Positions 55,618 to 63,252 of a stretch of 64,000 nt of DNA are shown here, piece after piece. The stretch is from assembly GCA_934548045.1 (NCBI GenBank), contig CAKTEM010000001.1, positions 62,001 to 126,000 on the forward strand, in the 5' to 3' direction. Both the position numbers and the translations under genes were made by a program. Origin of the DNA: an uncultured Faecalibacterium sp. GTDB taxonomy: Bacteria > Bacillota > Clostridia > Oscillospirales > Ruminococcaceae. Position 1 is the first letter of the stretch. Each line of letters begins with the position of its first letter. The notes below the pieces were generated by a model, which saw nothing but the letters and a program-made list of their open reading frames with translations, was not told the DNA's origin and ran no database searches.

Positions 55618-56735
55618 ATGGACGCAAACCGCGATTATACCAAGCTCATTGAGCTGGTGCATCAGACCTACCCGGAGATCAACATTCAAATCGAGCCGTA
55701 CAAGGGCTGCAACGCCACTGCTTACATGAAAAAGCAGCTGACGTCCGGCATTGTACCTGACATTTACTGCACCACCCAGACATGGGATGACGATCTGCAG
55801 CGCGACAATCTTATCGACCTGTCCAAGTACCCCATCACCGACCTGTACAATCCCGTCCGCCTGAACGAGGTCGATGTGGACGGTGCGATCTATCTTCTCC
55901 CCTACGATTTCAACATCTCCGGCATCGCTTACAACCAGAGCCTTTTGGAAAGACTGGGTCTTGCTGTTCCGACCAGCTTCGCGCAGACGGGGGATGGTCT
56001 CATCACGCATCTGCGCGAAGCTGGGGTAGAGATCTCCGACTGCCTGATGAATTATCCCGGCTATCCGTTCCAGTATTTCTTCGACGTCGCCTGCACCGGT
56101 TTTATGAACACGCTGGATGGCCGCACATCGGCAGTTTCGACGCCTGCCTCAGCGAGTCGGAGGAGACGTCCTTCGTCTGCACCGATGTCATCATCAACGG
56201 CAGCACCTATTACCTCACCCTGAAAAAGCTGGACGGCTACGACTGGTCGATGCTCTTCCTCGTTCCCTCCGATGAAGTTGCGGCCAGCACCCGGGCTATG
56301 ACCGCCTCGATGATCCACATTTTCATCATCACGCTGGTCATGCTGATGGTCCTCTGTCTGCTGTCCTTCCTTTTTGTCTCCCGGTTCCGGAAGAATCAGG
56401 AGCTGCTCGCAGTCAAGACCCGGAGCGAGGCCGCACTTTCCGCTGCGAACAAGAAGCTGGAAGATGCCATCACCCTTCTGCGCAAGTCGAGCTTCGACGT
56501 CATTCTGATGCCGTGCAAGACCCCCAGCGAGGACATCCAGAAACTGCGTGACATCGCCGGTACCAGTGCGATTTTGCTGGGTGCTGCACCCGGCCAGAGC
56601 GAGGAAAGCGTTGCGCCCGGCATGGACGAACATCTGTCCGAGCCGGTGGATATCTCGGCACTGGAACAGGCCGTCCGCCGCTTTCACGTTACCCCCCCAG
56701 AAATAAATAGCGGCAGAGCGAGATATGCCCGGTGA
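55618..56735 (+). pseudogene. Collapsed hybrid histidine kinase with solute-binding sensor
   Basis: The 5' part encodes a solute-binding fragment without signal peptide (YTKLIELVHQTYPEINIQIEPY ... TTQTWDDDLQRDNLIDLSKYP ... LLPYDFNISGIAYNQSLLERLG). Near 56115 the sense switches frame to a sensor piece (SFDACLSESEETSFVCTDVI ... LFLVPSDEVAAS), a membrane helix (IFIITLVMLMVLCLLSFLF) and a linker. It then jumps to the tail of a receiver domain (FDVILMPCKTPSEDI ... PGMDEHLSEPVDISALEQAVRRF). The HisKA and ATPase domains are absent. The gene is truncated at the 5' end by a repeat remnant, frameshifted and internally deleted. Confidence 0.82.
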
Positions 56736-56786
56736 GGTATTATCTCATCCGCTGAAATCGTTGTATTAAATAAATTATTTGCGCAA

Positions 56787-56834
56787 AAAACAGGCAGTAC
56801 GCTATACCATCCGGTAAAACGTACTGCCTGTTTT
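56787..56834. terminator. Bidirectional terminator
   Basis: AAAACAGGCAGTAC pairs with GTACTGCCTGTTTT. It ends the CAP-domain gene on the minus strand and any transcript from the kinase relic. Confidence 0.85.
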
Positions 56835-56842
56835 GATTTTAT

Positions 56843-57565
56843 TTAACCGATGAACATCTGTACCCAGTAGGCACCATATTCGCTGTTGGAGCTGTAATAA
56901 TAGCCCACGCCGAGTTTCTTGAAATTCGGACTCATAATATTTCTGCGATGGCCTTCCGAGTGCATCCAGCCATCCACAACCTGTGCCGGTGTCCGGTATC
57001 CTGCGGCGATATTTTCACCAACGTAGCATTTTCCCTGCCAGTCGATACCCTGTTCCTGCAATGCTGTAAAGCACCGGGTTCCATCCGGACGGGTATGAGA
57101 GAATTTTTCCACAATTTCCTTTGCGCGAACCTGCGCGGCGGCACTCAACGCGGAATTGTCCATCGTCAGCGGCTGCAAGCCTTCTTTCTGGCGTTCGATG
57201 TTCACCAGACGAAGCACTTCCTGCCGGTATGCTTCCAGATTGACCGGGTCGTTCTTGCTGTCCGAAGAAGCCGGGCTTTCGCTCGACGACGAGGACGAAG
57301 AGCTGGACGAACTGCTGGAAGATGCAGAGCTGCTGGAACTCGAACTGCTGCTAGACGACGAAGACGAGCTGGAACTGCCCGACGAAGGGTCATTCGGACG
57401 GGAAGCCGGTGTCTCCGGCTTGGACGAGGCACTGCTGGACGAGGATGAACTGTCTGACGGCAGGTCGGGCAGCGGCTCTCCCGGGATGCCGCTGCATCCG
57501 GCCAGAAGTCCGCAGACGAGCACCGCCGCTGCAACGCTTTTCAGGATCTGATGTCGCAATTTCAT
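56843..57565 (-). CDS. CAP (SCP/PR-1) domain lipoprotein with poly-Ser linker
   Basis: A 240-residue secreted lipoprotein. The signal peptide ends in the lipobox LLAGC (Cys about residue 24). A linker of about 80 residues is dominated by Ser, with stretches of more than a dozen in a row. The C-terminal CAP domain (about residues 112-240) shows LEAYRQEVLRLVNIERQKEGL, FSHTRPDG, GENIAAGY and the HSEGHRRNIMSP motif, with the His and Glu of the CAP cavity. AAAGGAGG precedes the ATG at 57565. CAP proteins of bacteria are surface proteins, mostly of unknown function. Confidence 0.92.
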   Translation of the reverse strand: MKLRHQILKSVAAAVLVCGLLAGCSGIPGEPLPDLPSDSSSSSSSASSKPETPASRPNDPSSGSSSSSSSSSSSSSSSSSASSSSSSSSSSSSSSESPASSDSKNDPVNLEAYRQEVLRLVNIERQKEGLQPLTMDNSALSAAAQVRAKEIVEKFSHTRPDGTRCFTALQEQGIDWQGKCYVGENIAAGYRTPAQVVDGWMHSEGHRRNIMSPNFKKLGVGYYYSSNSEYGAYWVQMFIG

Positions 57566-57681
57566 TTTTCTTCCTCCTTTGCAAAAATCGACCGATGGCA
57601 CCTTATTTCGTGCCTTTTTCTTCATGATATCATTTCAAAAAAGCCCTGTCAATCACATCTTTTGCGCTTTTTCCACAAAAA

Positions 57682-57712
57682 ATGGGCCGCCGCACCAGCT
57701 GCGGCGACCCAT
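57682..57712 (-). terminator. Terminator after the DUF554 gene
   Basis: ATGGGTCGCCGCAG pairs with TGCGGCGGCCCAT (minus-strand sense), followed by six T. Confidence 0.8.
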
Positions 57713-57730
57713 CTTTAATTTTCCGTGAAT

Positions 57731-58426
57731 TTACCCCATCAGGGTGGACCACAGCCAGCTGAACGGCATCACGAGGATGAGGGCAGGCATGAGGTCGACC
57801 AGAGGAACCGATTTGATCTTGGACACCCGGAAACCTGCCGCAAGGGTCAGGATACCGCCGCAGGCCGAGAGGTCTGCGAACATGGTCGGGGTCAGCACAC
57901 CGGCCAGCAGTTTACCGGCACCAAAGACGATGAACAGGATGATGACCTGCGGAATGGGGATCGCGCAGATGGCCGCACCCAGCGTCGAAGCGAAGATCAT
58001 CGCAGTAAAGAAGTCCAGCACCGCCTTCGACATCAACAGCGACGGGTCGCCGGTGATGCCCTCGGTCAGGGTGCTGTAGCAGCCGAAGCCGCTGCAGCAG
58101 AACAGGGCAACCGCCGTGATGTAAAACTCCATGTCGATGTGTTCGCCGCCGAGATGCATGGTCTTGACGAGCTTATGGAAAAATTTGCTCGTCCAGTGTT
58201 CCAGATGCAGGCTGTGTCCGATGGTAAAGCCCACCAGAATCGCCAGCACGACCGCCGTCATGCCGGACGCCTTGATGATGGAATTGATGCCGATCGCGAT
58301 GGAGCAGTAACCGAACAGGATCGGCAGATTATCTTTCAGGTTCTGCGGCAAAATCTTTCCCAGACCCGTTCCCAGCAGACCGCCGAGCAGCACGGCGGCA
58401 CAATTCGTCAAAACTCCAATTGGCAT
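57731..58426 (-). CDS. DUF554 family membrane protein
   Basis: A 231-residue polytopic membrane protein with six or seven hydrophobic helices. It starts MPIGVLTNCAAVLLGGLLGTGLGK and has FCCSGFGCYSTLTEGITGDPSLLMSKAVLDFFTAMIFA and the late TPTMFADLSACGGILTLAAGFRV, all typical of DUF554 (YqgA/YdfK-like). It is a possible transporter; the function is unknown. It precedes a terminator and follows the enolase-superfamily gene by 24 bases, so it may be the last gene of that operon. Confidence 0.9.
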   Translation of the reverse strand: MPIGVLTNCAAVLLGGLLGTGLGKILPQNLKDNLPILFGYCSIAIGINSIIKASGMTAVVLAILVGFTIGHSLHLEHWTSKFFHKLVKTMHLGGEHIDMEFYITAVALFCCSGFGCYSTLTEGITGDPSLLMSKAVLDFFTAMIFASTLGAAICAIPIPQVIILFIVFGAGKLLAGVLTPTMFADLSACGGILTLAAGFRVSKIKSVPLVDLMPALILVMPFSWLWSTLMG

Positions 58427-58450
58427 TTTCCATCCTCACATTTCTCTGTT

Positions 58451-59596
58451 TTACCAGTCCTTCACCGAGCCATCAAAGGCACGGCGTGCGGCGTTACTGC
58501 CGCGCTCATTTGCAGGATAAAGCTCTTCTGCGTCGTCCGCCAACTCGACACCGATACCGGGAGCCTCGGGGATGAGCATACAGCCATTCTCGAAGCGGAG
58601 CGGTTCCTTCACCATCTTGTCCTCTGCACCATTCAGGCAGAAGCCGGGCAGCTCTTGGATTCCGAGGTTCGGGATGGAGGCGCAGATCTGCAGGCAGGCC
58701 GCCGTGGACACGGGGCCGAGCGGATTGTGCGGAATGACCAGCACATCATGAGCCTCAGCCAGTGCGCAAATCTTCTTGCTGGTGGTGATACCGCCGACTG
58801 CGCAGACATCCGGGCGGACATACTGGCAGGCATGGCGTGCCATCAGCACCTCAAATTCCCGAAGGTCGATGGCGCGCTCGCCGGTCGCGATGGGAACACC
58901 CACCTTGCTGGCGACTTCGGCCATTGTATCCACATTGTCGGGCGGTACGGGGTCTTCCAAGATCATCGGACGGTACGGCTCGACGGCACGGCCAAAGGCG
59001 ACTGCCTCCGGCAGGGTCATGCCGCGGTGGACTTCCAGCACAAAGTCGAAATCCGGGCCGACTGCCTCACGGCAGACGCGGACCTTCTCCACTTCCCGTT
59101 CGATGCGGCTGGAGTAGAACTCGCCCTTGCCATCCGGGGAGCTGGTGGGGCCGTTGCAGAAGATCTTTGCGGCCGTAAAGCCCATCTGCTGCAGCTGCTG
59201 ATACTGTTCCGCCAGCTTCTGACGGTCTTCGGTGATGTGCATGACTGACGCGTAGACGCGCACCTTGTCACGGGTCTTGCCGCCCAGCAGCTCATACACC
59301 GGAACGCCCAGAGCCTTGCCCTTGATATCCCAGAGGGCGATGTCGATGGCCGAGATCGCGCTCATGATGACCGAGCCGCGGAAGTAGACCGACCGCAGGA
59401 AATTCTGGTTGAAGTCCTCGATACGGAAAGGGTCTTTGCCGATAAGGTAATCCGCAAACTTCTCGATCGTCGCAGCCGTCGCCTGTAAATAGCCCCAGTT
59501 ACCAGCTTCGCCCAGACCTACGATACCGGCATCGGTATAGACCTGCACGAACAGATAGTGCTTCGCAAAGCGCAGCTTTACGTCCGTAATTTTCAT
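58451..59596 (-). CDS. Mandelate racemase/muconate lactonizing enzyme family protein (acid-sugar dehydratase-like)
   Basis: A 381-residue member of the enolase superfamily. It has the N-terminal capping domain and a TIM barrel with metal ligands in VLEVHRG, ILEDPV and TGERA, and a catalytic His candidate in VIPHNPLGP. This arrangement resembles acid-sugar dehydratases and lactone cycloisomerases more than mandelate racemase itself. The substrate cannot be set from sequence. It lies in a run with an esterase-like hydrolase and an SLC13 permease, suggesting uptake and breakdown of a sugar acid or its ester or lactone. AGGAG precedes the start. Confidence 0.9.
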   Translation of the reverse strand: MKITDVKLRFAKHYLFVQVYTDAGIVGLGEAGNWGYLQATAATIEKFADYLIGKDPFRIEDFNQNFLRSVYFRGSVIMSAISAIDIALWDIKGKALGVPVYELLGGKTRDKVRVYASVMHITEDRQKLAEQYQQLQQMGFTAAKIFCNGPTSSPDGKGEFYSSRIEREVEKVRVCREAVGPDFDFVLEVHRGMTLPEAVAFGRAVEPYRPMILEDPVPPDNVDTMAEVASKVGVPIATGERAIDLREFEVLMARHACQYVRPDVCAVGGITTSKKICALAEAHDVLVIPHNPLGPVSTAACLQICASIPNLGIQELPGFCLNGAEDKMVKEPLRFENGCMLIPEAPGIGVELADDAEELYPANERGSNAARRAFDGSVKDW

Positions 59597-59624
59597 AATG
59601 CTTTTCTCCTGTCACGTTACTCTA

Positions 59625-60518
59625 TTATAAATGTTGTTGGAAGAATTTGCAATGGGCTTCCAGCGCACGCTCCCAGCCGGGCGTCCGGTTGGTGGTAAAA
59701 CCGTGCATTGCCTCGGGGATACGCTGGGCAGTCACGCAGACACCGGCTTTTACCAAACGGAGAGCGAAAGCCTCGGTATCATCACGCAGGCTGTCTTCCC
59801 CTGCCGACAAAATCAGGCAGTCCGGGAAGGTTTTCAGTGCGTCTTCACTCACTTTGATGGGCGAACAGAGCGGCTGTGCCGGGTCTGCATCACCAACGTA
59901 AAAATCGGTGTACAGCTTCTCGGTAGCCGAACGCTTGACCCAGAAGGGGTCCTGTTTCAACTCCGGCGACAGGCGATCGATGGGGTCAATGGTGTTATCC
60001 ACCGGGAAATACTCCATCAGTACACAGCAGGGATGCAGCTTGTTGGTCTCTGCGTTTTTGATGCAGGCCGCCGCCACAAGATTTCCGCCTGCACTGTGTC
60101 CAGCCAGCATGATTTTCTCCGGGTCGACGCCCAGCTCCTCGGCGTGGTCGAAAGCATATTCCGCAATACCATAGCACTCTTCGACTGCCGCCGGGAAGGG
60201 TTCTTCCGGCGCAAGGCAGTAATCCACATCCCAGACAAGGCAGTTCAGCCGTTCCATCAGGGTACAGCAGTAACGGCGGTCACGGTCGGTGCGGCCTTTG
60301 AGAAAGCCTCCGCCATGGAAGTTCAGCAGCAGAGCCGCTTTTTCAGACAGGGCATCCGGACGTTCCTCGAAGACATGAACATTGCGGCCATTCGCCGTTT
60401 TGACCCAGAATTCTTTCTCGGTGCCGGGCAGAGCCGCCAGCTCTTCGGGGCTGACCGGGCCGAAGCGGTCACGGCTGCGGACTTGGTTTGCCATTGCGAT
60501 TTTTTCTTCCAGCGTCAT
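59625..60518 (-). CDS. Alpha/beta hydrolase, hormone-sensitive lipase-like
   Basis: A 297-residue cytoplasmic esterase-type protein. The oxyanion motif HGGGF is near residue 69, and the nucleophile elbow is GHSAGG near 139. A catalytic Asp candidate is in SAGEDSLRDDTEAFA, and the late His is in EAMHGFTT. The HSL/family IV shape fits. It probably removes an acyl or lactone group from the compound handled by the neighbouring enolase-superfamily enzyme, which is inferred from context. Confidence 0.9.
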   Translation of the reverse strand: MTLEEKIAMANQVRSRDRFGPVSPEELAALPGTEKEFWVKTANGRNVHVFEERPDALSEKAALLLNFHGGGFLKGRTDRDRRYCCTLMERLNCLVWDVDYCLAPEEPFPAAVEECYGIAEYAFDHAEELGVDPEKIMLAGHSAGGNLVAAACIKNAETNKLHPCCVLMEYFPVDNTIDPIDRLSPELKQDPFWVKRSATEKLYTDFYVGDADPAQPLCSPIKVSEDALKTFPDCLILSAGEDSLRDDTEAFALRLVKAGVCVTAQRIPEAMHGFTTNRTPGWERALEAHCKFFQQHL

Positions 60519-60540
60519 TTTTGTTTCTCCCTTCTCCCGT

Positions 60541-61836
60541 TTAGAACGCCGGGAAAACGGTCATGGTGTAGAAGATGTAGATGAACGGCAGGATGAGGGT
60601 GATGAGTGCGCCGCTCTTGAACAGGCTCTTGAGGTCATAGCCGCCATCAGCCATGCACATGGGAACAGCAGGGGTAGCCATCGGGGTGAGGAAGGCGGTC
60701 AGAGATGCTGCGTTGACAAGCAGAACCAGACCGGTGGGGTTTGCGCCCAGTGCGGAGCAGGTCAGCAGGCAGATGGGGATGAAGACAGCAGAAACAGAAC
60801 GGTTCAGCATGAACTGAGTGAGCAGGAACGGAACGATGAAAAAGAGTGCGCCGAGGACATAGTTGTTGTGGGTGCCGCCGACGACACTTGCCAGAGCGTT
60901 GCCGATGAGGTCGCCTGCGCCGGTGTTGGTCAGCGCGGTACCCAGAGCCAGCGAACCGACGAAGAGCATCAGCATATCCCAGGGGATATCACGCAGGGCG
61001 GACTTGGAATCGACCACGCCGAACAGAACCATCAGCAGGCTGCCGACCAAAGCGACGGCCCAGGTTGCGAGGTGGAGCTGCGAGGAGAAGATGAGGCAGA
61101 GGATGGTTGCGAAGAAGATGACGATACCGATCTTATCGACCACGGGGCTAAGCTTTTCAGCCTGCTTGCCGGACTTTTTCTCTTCCAGAGCTTCGATGGG
61201 GATGACCGGCTCTTTCGGGGTGAACTTGGGGCCGATGAACAATGCCCAGAGAGGAACAACGACCAGAACCGGCCAGACACCGATGGTGAAGTCGATGGCA
61301 CGTATGCTCATGCCAGCAAAACCGTAAGTCTCGAGGAAACCGGTGTACTGACCAGCCATCTGGATCGCCGTTGCCAGAGGAAGGATGCCGCAGCAGGCTA
61401 CACAGACGACCATGACCGGGAACATATACTGAGAGCGGCTGTGTCCGGTCTTATCGCAGAGAGCAGCCAGCAGTGGGCTGACGATGGCGTAAACGACCAT
61501 CGGGCTGGCGATGAAATTTGCCAGCAGAACTGCGATGAGGATATAGCCAAAGTAAGCAGTCTTGAAACTGCCGCGAGTCAGCTTCATGATGCCGTTGCAC
61601 AGGCCGTCGACTACGGAAGTACGGCGGAAACCAGCCGCCACCACGAACATGGTCGCCATCAGCAGAGTATTCACGTTGGAGAAACCGGCCAACGCACCGT
61701 TCGCGTCGATGCAGCCGGTAAAGTACAGAGCAGCCAGCGAGATCATTGCGGTAAGCCACATGGGGATCTTGTTCAGCATATAGCTGACAAGGGTCGCCGC
61801 AAAGATCACCATACAGATGATCATTTGAGTATTCAT
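60541..61836 (-). CDS. SLC13/ArsB-type anion permease
   Basis: A 431-residue integral membrane protein with about eleven hydrophobic helices. It has two related halves and conserved Asn/Thr-rich loops near helix breaks (GFSNVNTLLMATMFVV; LVNAASLTAFLTPMATPAVPMC), as in dicarboxylate/citrate/sulfate transporters of the SLC13 and CitMHS groups. A charged cytoplasmic loop (about residues 208-235) separates the halves. First gene of a run with hydrolase, enolase-superfamily enzyme and possibly DUF554. A promoter candidate lies at 61922-61950. Confidence 0.88.
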   Translation of the reverse strand: MNTQMIICMVIFAATLVSYMLNKIPMWLTAMISLAALYFTGCIDANGALAGFSNVNTLLMATMFVVAAGFRRTSVVDGLCNGIMKLTRGSFKTAYFGYILIAVLLANFIASPMVVYAIVSPLLAALCDKTGHSRSQYMFPVMVVCVACCGILPLATAIQMAGQYTGFLETYGFAGMSIRAIDFTIGVWPVLVVVPLWALFIGPKFTPKEPVIPIEALEEKKSGKQAEKLSPVVDKIGIVIFFATILCLIFSSQLHLATWAVALVGSLLMVLFGVVDSKSALRDIPWDMLMLFVGSLALGTALTNTGAGDLIGNALASVVGGTHNNYVLGALFFIVPFLLTQFMLNRSVSAVFIPICLLTCSALGANPTGLVLLVNAASLTAFLTPMATPAVPMCMADGGYDLKSLFKSGALITLILPFIYIFYTMTVFPAF

Positions 61837-62242
61837 AAGTGTTTTTCCCTTTCCGTTATGTTTTCACGTTTTTCTCAACCTGAAGTCCGTTGCTGCCCGG
61901 GCAGGGGCTTGTTGTGACTCTATCTTAACAGAAAGTTCTTATTTTGTCGCTGAAAATATTTGTGGGTTTTCTTCGGATGCCGCCCCTCTCCGGGCTGGGT
62001 TTGACAGAAAAATCGCAATCAATGCCGCAAAATCATCCAAACATTTTCCCTGTGCGATTTAACAATCGCAGAACGGTTTTCTTGTGCATTTTGCCAAAGC
62101 ACACCGGAAAATCTCGTGCATCCATCCTGAAATTCGATTTGACACAAGCGATTTTTGGGATTATCCTAAAGCTGACCTCTTTCGAGGAAAATCTTTCCTG
62201 AATTTTTGCCACAGGGAAAATGTTTGGATTTGGGGTGTAAAA
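61837..62242. promoter_or_regulatory. Divergent promoter region with 20-bp inverted operator pair
   Basis: This 406-base gap separates the permease operon (minus) from the AraC gene (plus). A permease promoter candidate on the minus strand is GCGACA (61950-61945), 17 bases, TAAGAT (61927-61922). An AraC-gene promoter on the plus strand is TTGACA (62139-62144), 17 bases, TATCCT (62162-62167). A perfect inverted pair, ATCCAAACATTTTCCCTGTG at 62035-62054 and its complement at 62210-62229, flanks the second promoter. The right copy is 13 bases before the AraC start codon. The spacing suggests operators, possibly bridged by a loop. Confidence 0.65.
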
Positions 62243-63175
62243 ATGGATTCCGCGAACTACGAGCTCGACCTTCCGCGCGAAAACATCCACATCGAGTGTT
62301 TTGCGCATGACATCATGAATTACCGCTACCACTGGCACCCGGACGACTACGAACTGAGCATCCTGCTCCACGGCGTGCAGGCCTACTGCCGCGGCTCCGA
62401 GAACAGCCTGCTGCACGAGGACGACGTGATTTTGACCGCTCCCGGCAACGGCCACGCTTCGATGAGTCAGGCAGCGGACACCTGCGCCATCGTGCTGCAC
62501 TTTTCGGCAGCGGCCTTCAAGCCGTTTGTGAAAAAGGGCGTCGTGTATCAGTTCCCGTCCTGCCATTCCACCGATGCTGACCGGGCCGAGCCGCGCTACC
62601 GGGTCATCCGGTTTTACGCCAGCCAGCTCTTCCACATCTTACAGCAGGGCGGCCCCTACGCCCAGCTTGCGGCCAAAGCCACCCTTGAACTGCTGGCCCT
62701 CCACATCTACACCCACTTTGAGCCGAAGGCCTTCAATATCCTGCCCGAGGACTTCGAGCGGCGGAACATCGCCCGGCGGCTGCTGGCTTATGTCGAGGAA
62801 CATTATGCTTCCAAACTGACCCTCGAAGAGCTGGCCGACTATGCCCAGTACAACCGCACCTACGTTTCGACCCTGTTCAAACAGATGGTCGGCATCAACT
62901 TTCACGAATATCTGACCCGGGTGCGGTTCCAGCACGCTCTGAATGACCTCGCCTGCACCAACGACAACCTGACCGACATCGCACTCCGGAACGGTTTTGC
63001 CGACCTGAAGACCTTCAATGCCCGGTTCCGTGCGACGTTGCAGCGGACGCCTGCCGAGTACCGCGCCCAGCTCTCCCCTGACCGTGTTCTGGACGGGATG
63101 CAGCGGCGGTTCATCGCGCCAGAAGACCCCATCTTGCAGAAAAAGCTCGTCGAGTATTCTCACATCGGCGTTTGA
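62243..63175 (+). CDS. AraC family transcriptional regulator
   Basis: A 310-residue regulator. A cupin-type N-terminal domain (residues about 10-150; HWHPDDYELSILLHGV, DVILTAPGNGH) probably binds the effector. The C-terminal double helix-turn-helix (about 205-300) has KLTLEELADYAQYNRTYVSTLFKQMVGINFHEYLTRVRFQHAL and NLTDIALRNGFADLKTFNARFRATLQRTPAEYR. The start at 62243 is used, after GGGGTG; an in-frame ATG at 62084 would place its 53 extra residues across the promoter. Divergent from the permease-hydrolase-enolase run, which it likely controls together with itself. Confidence 0.93.
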   Translation: MDSANYELDLPRENIHIECFAHDIMNYRYHWHPDDYELSILLHGVQAYCRGSENSLLHEDDVILTAPGNGHASMSQAADTCAIVLHFSAAAFKPFVKKGVVYQFPSCHSTDADRAEPRYRVIRFYASQLFHILQQGGPYAQLAAKATLELLALHIYTHFEPKAFNILPEDFERRNIARRLLAYVEEHYASKLTLEELADYAQYNRTYVSTLFKQMVGINFHEYLTRVRFQHALNDLACTNDNLTDIALRNGFADLKTFNARFRATLQRTPAEYRAQLSPDRVLDGMQRRFIAPEDPILQKKLVEYSHIGV

Positions 63176-63188
63176 TTATGACAAAAGC

Positions 63189-63238
63189 AAAGCCAGCTTC
63201 CCGGCCTGTGTCGCACAGGGTCCGGGAAGCTGGCTTTT
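63189..63238. terminator. Bidirectional terminator between araC-type gene and alkyl sulfatase
   Basis: AAAGCCAGCTTCCCGG pairs with CCGGGAAGCTGGCTTT, then TTTTA. Both convergent genes end here. Confidence 0.85.
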
Positions 63239-63252
63239 TATGTTGTGTGTGA

